Part shown: positions 35,291-43,279 of the stretch, piece by piece | Numbering within the stretch: position 1 is the stretch's first letter | Layout: the number at the start of each line of letters is the position of its first letter | Assembly (NCBI GenBank): GCA_963734125.1 | Contig: CAVTGB010000032.1 | Location: 1-64,000 of the forward strand | Length of the DNA stretch: 64,000 nt | Direction of reading: 5' to 3' | From: DATARH01 sp963734125 | GTDB taxonomy: Bacteria > Pseudomonadota > Alphaproteobacteria > ATCC43930 > CGMCC-115725 | Translations under genes and position numbers: made by a program | The notes under the pieces: model-generated | Seen by the model: only the letters and a program-made list of their open reading frames with translations | The model's database searches: none | What the model was told of the DNA's origin: nothing

Positions 35291-35769
35291 GGCTCGGGCC
35301 AGCGCTCGGCGCGCCGGTTGCGCTGACGCTTATCGTGGTGATGGGGGCGGCGTTGGGGGCGGGCGGTGCCGCCGCCGGGATGACCCCCCAGCCGATCGCG
35401 GTTATGCAGGGGCTCGACAAGATCACCGCGCGGGTGTCGCGCTTCGAGGCGCCGGTCGGCAAGACCGTGACGTTTTTTTCGCTATCGATCGTCGTGCGCG
35501 AGTGCGAGCGGAGCGCACCCGAGGACCGCCCCGAGAACGCCGCGTTTGTCCAGATCTACGAAACCCGCCCGGGTGAGGAACAGCGTCGCGTGTTCAGCGG
35601 CTGGATGTTCTCGTCGAGCCCGGCGCTCTCAGCCCTCGAACACCCGGTCTACGACGTCAACCTCTTGGAGTGCAAAGGAGCGATCGCGCCCCCGCCGGCT
35701 CCCGCGTCGTCCGCTCCCAAACCCCCGGCCATATCCCCGGGCGGGTCGCGCGGGAACACCGCGCGATAA
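35287..35769 (+). CDS. DUF2155 domain-containing exported protein
   Basis: 160 residues. An N-terminal signal (VALTLIVVMGAALGAGGAAA) precedes the domain: VMQGLDKITARVSRFEAPVG, a cysteine pair (VRECERSAPEDRPENAAFVQ and LLECKG) and the hallmark FSGWMFSSSPALSALEHPVY. A periplasmic protein of unknown function, regularly beside mlaD and aat in this class. The Pro/Ala-rich tail overlaps the convergent aat gene by 121 bp. Confidence 0.88.
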   Translation: MRLGPALGAPVALTLIVVMGAALGAGGAAAGMTPQPIAVMQGLDKITARVSRFEAPVGKTVTFFSLSIVVRECERSAPEDRPENAAFVQIYETRPGEEQRRVFSGWMFSSSPALSALEHPVYDVNLLECKGAIAPPPAPASSAPKPPAISPGGSRGNTAR

Positions 35770-36359
35770 CGCAACGCCTCGGCGAGGAGCCGGTGATAGC
35801 GCGCGCGAGAAACTTCGATCGCGCCGAATTGCGCCAGATGCGGCGTCACAAACTGGGTGTCGAGCAACTGGTAGCCACCGCGTCGCAGCCGCGCCACGAG
35901 GTGGACGAGCGCGACCTTGCTGGCGTCGGTCACCCGGCTGAACATGCTTTCGCCGAAAAAGGCAGCGCCCAATGAGACGCCGTAGAGCCCGCCGACGAGC
36001 GCGCCCTCCTGCCAGCATTCGACGCTGTGCGCGGCGCCGCGCTCGAACAGCGCGCCGTAGAGCCGCACGATCTCGGCGTTGATCCAGGTCGAGGGGCGGG
36101 TGTCGCTCGCTTCGGCGCAGCCCCGCATGACCGCCGCGAATTGGGTGTCGACGCTGACCGTAAAGCTGCCCCGGCGCAGGACGCGCGCCAAGCGGCGCGG
36201 GACATGAAAGCGATCGAGCGGAATGATGCCGCGCCGGTGCGGATCGACCCAGAACAATTCCGGGTCGTCGGCCCGTTCCGCCATCGGGAAGATGCCGGCG
36301 GCATAAGCCTCAAGGAGGATGTCGGGGGTGAGCCGGATCGGCAAGGGCGCCCGCCTCAC
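35649..36359 (-). CDS. aat: Leucyl/phenylalanyl-tRNA--protein transferase
   Basis: 236 residues. Adds Leu or Phe to N-terminal Lys/Arg of proteins, marking them for ClpAP through the N-end rule. Motifs: LLEAYAAGIFPMAE, FWVDPHRRGIIPLDRFHVPR, SVECWQEGALVGGLYGVSLG and AAFFGESMFSR. No ATG fits. GTG 36359 overlaps the accC stop as GTGA, so start and translational coupling agree. The last ~30 residues are Gly/Ala-rich and overlap the DUF2155 gene; they look like a non-conserved extension. Confidence 0.92.
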   Translation of the reverse strand: MRRAPLPIRLTPDILLEAYAAGIFPMAERADDPELFWVDPHRRGIIPLDRFHVPRRLARVLRRGSFTVSVDTQFAAVMRGCAEASDTRPSTWINAEIVRLYGALFERGAAHSVECWQEGALVGGLYGVSLGAAFFGESMFSRVTDASKVALVHLVARLRRGGYQLLDTQFVTPHLAQFGAIEVSRARYHRLLAEALRYRAVFPRDPPGDMAGGLGADDAGAGGGAIAPLHSKRLTS

Positions 36360-37701
36360 CCGCCGCGCGCGAGGAAGCGCTCGAGCCAGTGGATGTCGTA
36401 GGCGCCGCGGCGAAATTCGGGGTCTTCGACGAGGCGCTGATGCAAGGGGATCGTCGTTTCGATCCCGCCGATCACGTATTCGGCGAGCGCTCGGCGCAGC
36501 CGCATCAGGCATTCCTCGCGACTGCGGCCATGGACGATCAGCTTGGCAACGAGGCTGTCGTAGTAGGACGGCACCTCGTAGCCCTGGTAGAGCGCGCTGT
36601 CGACGCGCACCCCGAATCCGCCCGGCGCGTGGTATTCGCTGACCCGCCCCGGGCAGGGCCGAAAATCTTCCGGAACTTCTCGGCGTTGATCCGGCATTCG
36701 ATGGCGTGGCCGTTGAGCGCGATATCGGCCTGGGCGTAGCCGAGCGGCAGGCCGTTGGCGATGCGCAGTTGTTCTTTCACGATATCGACGCCGCTGATCA
36801 TCTCGCTGACGGCATGCTCGACCTGGAGGCGCGTGTTCATCTCGATAAAGTAGAAGGCGCCATCCTCGTAGAGAAACTCGATCGTCCCGGCGCTCTTGTA
36901 GCCGAGCTCGCGGACGGCAGCGACGGCGAGGGCGAGGATCCGCTCGCGCTCGCCGTTGTCGAGGGCCGGAGAGGGGGCTTCCTCCAGGAGTTTCTGGTGG
37001 GCGCGCTGCAAGGAGCAGTCACGCTCGCCGAGATGAATGATCCCGCCTTGGCCATCGCCCAACAGCTGCACCTCGATATGACGCGGGCGATTTAGAAACC
37101 GCTCGAGATAGATCGCATCGTCGCCAAAGGCGGCCATTGCCTCGGCCTGCGCCAGCGGCAGCATGCGGGCGAGTTGGGCGGCGTCGGCGGCCGGCCTGAT
37201 GCCGCGTCCGCCGCCGCCCGCCGCCGCCTTCAACAGCACCGGATAGCCGATGGCGCGGGCCGCCGCCTCGGCGTCGGCAAGGTCACGCACCGCCTGCGCC
37301 GAGCCGGGCACGACCGGGATCCCGAGCCGCGCCGCCGCCGCCTTGGCGCGGATCTTGTCGCCCATCAGCCGGATGTGCTCGGCCGAGGGGCCGATAAAGG
37401 TGAAGCCGTGCTCCTCGACCGCGGCGGCGAAATCGGCGTTCTCGGCGAGAAAGCCGAGCCCGGGATGGATGGCGTCCGCCCCGGTGATCGTGGCCGCCGA
37501 GAGGATCGCCGGGATGTTGAGATAGCTTGCCCGCGCCGGCGGCGGGCCGATGCACACGGTCTCGTCGGCGAGCCGCACATTCATCGCATGCGAATTGGCG
37601 GTCGAGTGCACCGCGACGGTCTTGATCCCCATCTCGTGGCAGGCGCGGTTGATGCGGAGCGCGATCTCACCGCGGTTGGCGATCAGCACCTTGTCGAACA
37701 T
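36356..37701 (-). pseudogene. accC: Biotin carboxylase subunit of acetyl-CoA carboxylase, one frameshift
   Basis: AccC carboxylates biotin on AccB, the first step of fatty-acid synthesis. The N-terminus FDKVLIANRGEIALRINRAC, the ATP-grasp glycine loop KAAAGGGGRGIR and ERDCSLQRAHQKLLEEAPSP are intact, as is FIEMNTRLQVEHAVSEMISG. Near 36680, after ECRINAEK, one base is missing; the chain continues in another frame as VPEDFRPCPGRVSEYHAPGG to the normal end at 36356. Repaired length is 448 residues, exactly the family size. Since accC is essential, a sequence error is the likeliest explanation. Confidence 0.93.
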
Positions 37702-37720
37702 CGGGGAAACAATCCACCGG

Positions 37721-38212
37721 TCACTCGATCAGCATCAGCGCGGCGCCGTATTCTACGGGCTCGGCGTCCCCGGCGAAAATCCGGGTGATCCGCCCGGCAC
37801 GCGGCGCGCGGATCTGGTTCATCACCTTCATCGCCTCGATGATGAGGAGCGTCTGGCCCTCGCTGACGCTGTCGCCGACGCGCACGAACGGCGCCGCGCC
37901 AATCTCCGGCGCGAGGTAGGCGACGCCGACGATGGGCGAAGTAACGGCGCCGGGATGCGCCGCGCCGTTGGCCAGTGGCACCTCGGCCGGCCCCTTCGGC
38001 TCGGCCGGCGGCGCGTGCCCGTTCGCCGCTGGCGCCGCGCTCCCCGCCGGCGCGCGCGCGACCCGAATGCGGTGATCGCCGACCGCGTATTCGATCTCGG
38101 TGAGACCGGTCTCGCTGAGGAGCCCAGCCAGCACGCGAATCATTTCGGCGTCGGGCGCAAGCGGCGGCGGGCGCGCGCCGATCTTGCCCCCGAGTTTCCC
38201 GCCAAGGCTCAA
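37721..38212 (-). CDS. accB: Biotin carboxyl carrier protein of acetyl-CoA carboxylase
   Basis: 163 residues. The C-terminal biotinyl domain carries the biotin-lysine motif EAMKVMNQIRAP and the protruding-thumb region VGDSVSEGQTLLIIEAMK. The N-terminal helix (DAEMIRVLAGLLSETGLTEI) and an Ala/Pro-rich linker precede it. Overlaps aroQ by 4 bp and lies 19 bp before accC: an aroQ-accB-accC-aat operon reading leftward. Confidence 0.95.
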   Translation of the reverse strand: MSLGGKLGGKIGARPPPLAPDAEMIRVLAGLLSETGLTEIEYAVGDHRIRVARAPAGSAAPAANGHAPPAEPKGPAEVPLANGAAHPGAVTSPIVGVAYLAPEIGAAPFVRVGDSVSEGQTLLIIEAMKVMNQIRAPRAGRITRIFAGDAEPVEYGAALMLIE

Positions 38213-38667
38213 GGCGGCGCCTCGCTCGATTCAAGCTCGATGACGCTGGCCAGCGCCTCGAGGGCGAGTTCGTAGCCGTGCGGCCCGAGGCCGCAGATCA
38301 CCCCGCGCGCCGCGAGGCTCACATAGGAATGATGGCGGAAGCGTTCGCGCCGAAAAATGTTCGACAGATGAACTTCGATGACCGGCAAATCGGCCGCGCT
38401 GAGCGCATCGAGAACCGCCACCGACGTATGGGTGAAGGCGCCGGCATTGATGATGATGCCGTCGGCGGCCTCGCGCGCCTCGTGGATCCAGTCGACCAGC
38501 ATGCCTTCGTGGTTGGTCTGGCGGAACTCGATCGCGAGGTCGAGCGCGGCGGCTCGCGCGAGGCAGCGCTCCTCGACATCGGCGAGCGTGTCATAGCCGT
38601 AGGTCGCCGGCTCGCGCACGCCGAGCAGGTTGAGATTGGGGCCGTTCAAGATAAAGACGGTCGGCAA
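38209..38667 (-). CDS. aroQ: Type II 3-dehydroquinate dehydratase
   Basis: 152 residues. Third step of the shikimate pathway, dodecameric type II enzyme. Motifs: FILNGPNLNLLGVREPATYG with the catalytic Tyr, FRQTNHEGMLVDWIHEA, INAGAFTHTSVAVLDAL and VIEVHLSNIFRRERFRHHSY. Typical length. First gene of the fatty-acid/aromatic operon. Confidence 0.95.
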   Translation of the reverse strand: MPTVFILNGPNLNLLGVREPATYGYDTLADVEERCLARAAALDLAIEFRQTNHEGMLVDWIHEAREAADGIIINAGAFTHTSVAVLDALSAADLPVIEVHLSNIFRRERFRHHSYVSLAARGVICGLGPHGYELALEALASVIELESSEAPP

Positions 38668-38814
38668 GGGTTCACTCCGCGCCGGGTCCCCGCCTTATAG
38701 CACGGAACCGGGGCTGGCAAGGAACCGGTGTCGGCGGCGGCGCGGGCGCACGCTCCGGCGGGACGCGGCGGGCTGGTCGATTTATTGCGAGCGCGAGAAT
38801 CAGTGGCAGTCAGC

Positions 38815-39624
38815 CTACTCCGCGGCGGCGGCCAGGCGCGGCGAGGCCGCCGCCGCGGCTACCGGGGTGCGCGAGGCGGCCCAGTAGCCCACCCCCATGA
38901 TCCCGGCGCCGCTGACGATGTTGCCCAGCGTCACCCATAGGAGATTCCAGCCCATGCCGGCGAGCGTCACCGTCGGCGGGTGGGGCGCGAGGAGCGCGAT
39001 CGAGAACAGCGTCATGTTGGCGACCGAATGCTCGAACCCGCTGGCGATAAAGGCGTACAGGCACCAGAAGATGACGATGCACTTGGCGGTGTCGTTGGTC
39101 ATCCGGGCCGAAGTCCAAATCGCCAGGCACACCAGCCAGTTGCATAGAATCCCGCGGGCGAACAATTCGAAGGCCGGGGCGTTCATCTTGGCCGCCGCGA
39201 CGGTGATGATCAGCGGGTTTTTGCCGACCAGCGCCAGGCCGCCGCCGCCGGCGACAAAGATGGCTCCCAAGAGCATGCAGCCCAGCAGATTGCCGCCCCA
39301 TGAGGCGCCCCAAGAGGCGGCGAGCTCCTTCAGGCCAATGCGGCGCTGCAGCCAGCCATGCGTCATGAACATCGTGTGCCCGGTGAACAGATCCGACCCG
39401 GCGAAGATGACGAGCGTCAGCGCGATCCCGAACGACGCGCCCATGACGACCGGGCGGATGTCGATATCGACGGCATTGCCGACGGCGAAGATGAGGATGA
39501 TGCCGAGCCCGACATAGGCGCCCGCCATCATCGCGCTGATCGTGAAGCCGAGCGGCGCGCGGCGCAGGAATTCCGCCTTCGAGACGGCCGTCTTGGCGAA
39601 CTGGTCGACGGTCTCGATGAACAT
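38815..39624 (-). CDS. nirC: Formate/nitrite transporter family channel, probably nitrite (NirC-like)
   Basis: 269 residues, six membrane spans, pentameric FNT channel fold. Signatures: GHTMFMTHGWLQ, ILCNWLVCLAIW with the pore-lining segment, and GFEHSVANMTLFSIALL. It lies 56 bp after the flavoprotein gene in the nitrite-reduction operon, which points to nitrite rather than formate as substrate. Alternative: formate/hydrosulfide channel. Confidence 0.88.
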   Translation of the reverse strand: MFIETVDQFAKTAVSKAEFLRRAPLGFTISAMMAGAYVGLGIILIFAVGNAVDIDIRPVVMGASFGIALTLVIFAGSDLFTGHTMFMTHGWLQRRIGLKELAASWGASWGGNLLGCMLLGAIFVAGGGGLALVGKNPLIITVAAAKMNAPAFELFARGILCNWLVCLAIWTSARMTNDTAKCIVIFWCLYAFIASGFEHSVANMTLFSIALLAPHPPTVTLAGMGWNLLWVTLGNIVSGAGIMGVGYWAASRTPVAAAAASPRLAAAAE

Positions 39625-39680
39625 GCCGGTCCTCCGTTCGGATGGGGGTGGCGCGCGGCGTGCCGGCGCGGGTTACGTGT

Positions 39681-41282
39681 TCAGTAGACGTCGCGCTGGT
39701 AGCGGCCCTCGGCGGCGAGGCGGGCGAGATAGGCCTTGGCCGCGGCCGGCTCCATGCAGCCCTCCTTGGCGACGATGTAAAGGAGCCCGCGATCGACATC
39801 GCGCGCCATCCGTTCAGCGTCGCCGCAGACATAGAGGTGCGCGCCGTCTTCCAGCCACGACCAGAGTTCCGATGCGTGTTCGAGGAGCCGGTGCTGGACG
39901 TAGATCTTGTGCTCCTGGTCGCGCGAAAAGGCGGTGTCGAGCCGGCTTAGGAGCCCGTCCCGGTGCCACGCGGTCAGCTCGTCCTCGAAGAGGTAATCAG
40001 TTTCGCGGTGCGGGTTGCCGAAGACCAGCCAGTTGCGCGCGCGTGCGCCGATCGCCTGCCGCTCCTGCAGAAATGCGCGGAACGGCGCGATCCCGGTGCC
40101 CGGCCCGATCATGATGATCGGGCGGTCGGGCGCGGCCAGGCGAAACCCGGCGGAGGGGTGCACATAGACGCTGATTTCGGCGCCCGGCGCGAGGCGGTCA
40201 CAAAGATAGGTCGAGGCCACCCCGCTGCGCCGCCGAGCTCGCCTATGGTAGCGCACCGCGGCGACGGTCAGATGCACCTCACCGGCGGTGTATCTGGGCG
40301 AGGAGGCGATCGAATAGAGCCGCGGCTGCAGGGGATCGAGCGCCGAGATCAGCTCGGACAGCGGCGGGCGCGCCGATGGGAAGCTCTCGAGGAGATCGAG
40401 GAGATCGGCGTCGTCAGGCCCGGCGCCGGGATAGCCTTCGGCCATCGCCTGGAGGATCCGCAATTCGTCGAGGTCGTGGGCGCGGGACGAGAGGACTTCG
40501 ATCGCCCGGTCGGAGGGGCGGCGGATCTCGCAAGACTGCAACAGTGCGTCGGCGAGCGGGCGCAGGGTCCCGTCGGGGGAGAGGACCGGGGTTTCGGGCG
40601 CCGCTCGCAGACGCGCGATGATCGCCGCCACCAGCTCGGGGCAATTGCGCGCAACGACGCCGAGGCTATCGCCGACCTGGAATCTCTGCGCGGCGCTGTC
40701 GGTTTCGAGAACGACGAGCCTGGTGTCCTTCTCCGAGCCGCCGCGATTGAGGGGCTGTGCTGCGCGCAGCCGGGCGGGGAAGGGCTCGTGGGGAGCGCGC
40801 GGCAGCGCCGGCGGGGTAGCGGCGCTTGTTGGCATCGAGGCAGCCGCGGCCGACACGGGCGCCGCGGTCTCGGCCAACAGCTCCTTCAGCTTGCGCGACG
40901 TCGCTTTGCCGCCCGGGGTGCAGCGGGCGATGTTACCGTCGGCACCGCTGGCGATCGCTTCGGCGTAGGTCCGGCAGGTATACCCACATTGGCCGCAATC
41001 GGTCTGGGCCATCGCCGCCATCAGGAGGCGCGCGGGGCCCCGTCCGGCGGCGAGCGCGATACGCTCGTCGAGCGCGAGGCCGGGGTCGTGCCAGGGAAAA
41101 TCCTCGGGCTCCCCAGGCGCCGCTTGGGACGCCGCTCGGGCCACCGGTGCCGGCATCGGGGGCTCGACGGTGTCAGCCATTGCATTGCCGCCGAACAGCC
41201 CGGCGAGGAACCCGTCGAGCCAAGCGCGCTGCGGCGGCGAAAACGGCGCGTTTGCCGGCAAAGAGGGGGCGATGAAGCTCAT
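39681..41282 (-). CDS. Sulfite/nitrite reductase flavoprotein (CysJ-like FNR module) with N-terminal Fe-S domain
   Basis: 533 residues. It moves electrons from NADPH to the partner NirA-type reductase. An N-terminal motif (PFSPPQRAWLDGFLAGL) is followed by an Fe-S cluster domain (TDCGQCGYTCRTYAEAI, then ARCTPGGKATSR) in the place where CysJ has a flavodoxin/FMN domain. Next come the FAD domain (RLYSIASSPRYTAGEVHLTV) and NADPH domain (IMIGPGTGIAPFRAFLQERQ, LYVCGDAERMARDV), ending in Tyr. ATG 41282 matches homologous starts; a GTG at 41321 overlapping the nirA stop (GTGA) is the alternative. Confidence 0.87.
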   Translation of the reverse strand: MSFIAPSLPANAPFSPPQRAWLDGFLAGLFGGNAMADTVEPPMPAPVARAASQAAPGEPEDFPWHDPGLALDERIALAAGRGPARLLMAAMAQTDCGQCGYTCRTYAEAIASGADGNIARCTPGGKATSRKLKELLAETAAPVSAAAASMPTSAATPPALPRAPHEPFPARLRAAQPLNRGGSEKDTRLVVLETDSAAQRFQVGDSLGVVARNCPELVAAIIARLRAAPETPVLSPDGTLRPLADALLQSCEIRRPSDRAIEVLSSRAHDLDELRILQAMAEGYPGAGPDDADLLDLLESFPSARPPLSELISALDPLQPRLYSIASSPRYTAGEVHLTVAAVRYHRRARRRSGVASTYLCDRLAPGAEISVYVHPSAGFRLAAPDRPIIMIGPGTGIAPFRAFLQERQAIGARARNWLVFGNPHRETDYLFEDELTAWHRDGLLSRLDTAFSRDQEHKIYVQHRLLEHASELWSWLEDGAHLYVCGDAERMARDVDRGLLYIVAKEGCMEPAAAKAYLARLAAEGRYQRDVY

Positions 41283-41317
41283 CGCGTGGCCCGCCGGGAT
41301 GGCAAGATAAGGGTTGC

Positions 41318-43087
41318 TCACGGCGCCGCCCCGCCGCCGAACAGCGCGGCCAGTTCGGCAACGCTGTAGCGCCTGGCGAAGGCCTGGAAGGTCTCGCTTG
41401 CGCCGCGCCGGGCGAGATAGGCGCCGAGACCGGCTTCGAGCCGCCGGGGCAACTCGTCGGCCGCGATGTCGCGGCAGATCTCGCGGCCGAACGCCGCATC
41501 GCCACCGGTGCCGCCGCCGACGATCAGGTGGTAGCCGTCGGCCTCGGCCTCGCCGAGGTCGATCTTGGTGGCAAGGAGGCCAATATCGCCGACAGTGTGC
41601 TGCGCACAGGAATTGGGGCAGCCGGTCAGGTGGATGTTGAGCGGCTGGTCGAGGGTGATCCGGCCGTCGAGATGATCGGCGATTTCGAGCGAATGGCGTT
41701 TGGTATCGCTCAAGGCGAATTTGCACCCGGCATTGCCGGTGCAGGCGACAAGGCCGGCGCGCACCGCGCTCGCCTCAGTCCGCAGCCCGAGCGCCTCGAT
41801 GTCGCCGACCGCGGCGGGGACCTGCGCCTCGAGAATGTCGGAGACCAGGAGGTTCTGCCACACCGTCAGCCGCAGCGCACCGGAGCCGCGCCGCGCGGCG
41901 ATATCGGCGAGGCCGCGCAGTTGCTGCGCGGTGAGGCGCGCGGCCGGCACCACGACCCCGATATAGAAAACCCCGGGCTGCGCCTGCTCGTGCACGCCGA
42001 CATGACCGCGCCGATCAATGGGGCCGCGCGGTTCGCACAGATCGGCGGCGACAAAGCGCCAGGGGAACGGCAGGTGGCCAGCCGCCTCGCTCACCACCTT
42101 CTCCAACCCCCAGCGTTCGATCAGGTATTTGAGCCGCGCCCGCTTCCGGTCGGTGCGGTCGCCATGGTCGATGAAGACGCGCAGGATCGCGGCGGCGGCG
42201 GCGACGACCTCGTGCGGCAGGAGGAGGACGCCGGCATCACGCGCGAGGCTGCCGTGCCCGGTGAGGCCGCCGAGCAGCATGCGGAAATAGACGCCCTCGG
42301 CGGCCGGCCGGCCCGGCCCGACCCGGACCGCCATAAAGCCGATATCGGCGGTGTCTTCGAGCATCGCGATCTGGCCGCCGCCATCGAAAGCGATGTTGAA
42401 CTTGCGCGGCAGGCCATAAAGCTCGCGGTGGTTGAGGATGTGATGATAAAGCGCGCGGGTCAGGGGCCGCGTATCGAAGAGCTCGTCGGGGTCGATGCCG
42501 GCCAGGGGGCTGCCGGTCAGGTTGCGGATGTTGTCGGCGCCGGCGCCGCGCGACGTCAGGCCCAACTCCTGCACCGCCTCCAAGACCTCGATCGGATAGG
42601 CGGCGCCGATCTCGCGGATCTGCAGATTGGCCCGGGTCGTGACGTCGAGCGTGCCACCGCCGAAGCGCTCGGCGATGGCGGCCAGGCCCGCCGCCTGATG
42701 CGCCGAGAGGATGCCGCCCGGCAGGCGCAAGCGCAGCATGAACGCGTCCTGGTTGGGCGCGACATAGAAGAGGCCGTGGAATTTATGGCGGAAGACGTCG
42801 AGGCCCTTGGGGAAGCGACCGGCCGCCGCGTTGGCGGCGATTTCGTCCCACATGTCGAACGGGTTCTTCTCGCGCTTCGCCAGTTCTTCGGGCGTGAGCT
42901 GGCCGCCGGCGGCGAGGGCGCGGTCTTGCGCCGCCACGTGGATGTCGGTCGGGCCGGACGCGCCCGGCGCATCGCTTGCCGCTGCCGCGCCATTGGGCAG
43001 CGACATGGCGCGCTTTTTGGCAATACCGGCGATGAAGCCTTCGAGATATTGCTTCTGCTCGTCGGTAAAGGCTGGGTCCTGCGGCAT
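41318..43087 (-). CDS. nirA: NirA-family ferredoxin/flavoprotein-dependent nitrite (or sulfite) reductase, siroheme + 4Fe-4S
   Basis: 589 residues. Six-electron reduction of nitrite to ammonium (or sulfite to sulfide). Two ferredoxin-like/siroheme-binding repeats are seen (LDVTTRANLQIREIG; LRLTVWQNLLVSDI). The cluster/siroheme cysteines are CTGNAGC and, in HLTGCPNSCAQHTVGDIG, C-x3-C. Start MPQDPAFTDEQKQYLEGFIA at 43087 lies about 27 nt after the expected transcription start of a sigma-54 promoter. The nitrite channel gene and nitrogen-type promoter favour nitrite over sulfite. Confidence 0.9.
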   Translation of the reverse strand: MPQDPAFTDEQKQYLEGFIAGIAKKRAMSLPNGAAAASDAPGASGPTDIHVAAQDRALAAGGQLTPEELAKREKNPFDMWDEIAANAAAGRFPKGLDVFRHKFHGLFYVAPNQDAFMLRLRLPGGILSAHQAAGLAAIAERFGGGTLDVTTRANLQIREIGAAYPIEVLEAVQELGLTSRGAGADNIRNLTGSPLAGIDPDELFDTRPLTRALYHHILNHRELYGLPRKFNIAFDGGGQIAMLEDTADIGFMAVRVGPGRPAAEGVYFRMLLGGLTGHGSLARDAGVLLLPHEVVAAAAAILRVFIDHGDRTDRKRARLKYLIERWGLEKVVSEAAGHLPFPWRFVAADLCEPRGPIDRRGHVGVHEQAQPGVFYIGVVVPAARLTAQQLRGLADIAARRGSGALRLTVWQNLLVSDILEAQVPAAVGDIEALGLRTEASAVRAGLVACTGNAGCKFALSDTKRHSLEIADHLDGRITLDQPLNIHLTGCPNSCAQHTVGDIGLLATKIDLGEAEADGYHLIVGGGTGGDAAFGREICRDIAADELPRRLEAGLGAYLARRGASETFQAFARRYSVAELAALFGGGAAP

Positions 43088-43110
43088 CGAGCCTGGGATC
43101 GGCGGTGACT

Positions 43111-43131
43111 GATTGCTGCAACGCAGCAATC
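43111..43131. repeat. 21-bp perfect inverted repeat at the nirA transcription start
   Basis: Nine-base arms GATTGCTGC and GCAGCAATC around AAC, overlapping the -12 element of the sigma-54 promoter and the expected start site. It could be a repressor operator or a 5'-leader hairpin. Confidence 0.55.
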
Positions 43132-43140
43132 GCCGTGCCA
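43125..43140 (-). promoter_or_regulatory. Sigma-54 (RpoN) promoter of the nirA operon
   Basis: Minus strand TGGCACGGCGATTGCT: GG and GC are exactly 10 bp apart and both conserved elements (TGGCAC and TTGC) match the RpoN consensus. Predicted start near 43114. It implies activation by an enhancer-binding protein such as NtrC; I found no canonical NtrC site in the ~140 bp upstream. Confidence 0.8.
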
Positions 43141-43279
43141 ACCGGGATCGTCGCGGCAGCGTCGCTGAACGTCAGTTTGACGAGGATCGGGTTCTAAACG
43201 CGATTAGGGCGTAATGAGTTCGGTCGCATTCGACACAGGCGTTTCATTCCCCATTTTGCACCGCTTGCGCCGAGTGCCT

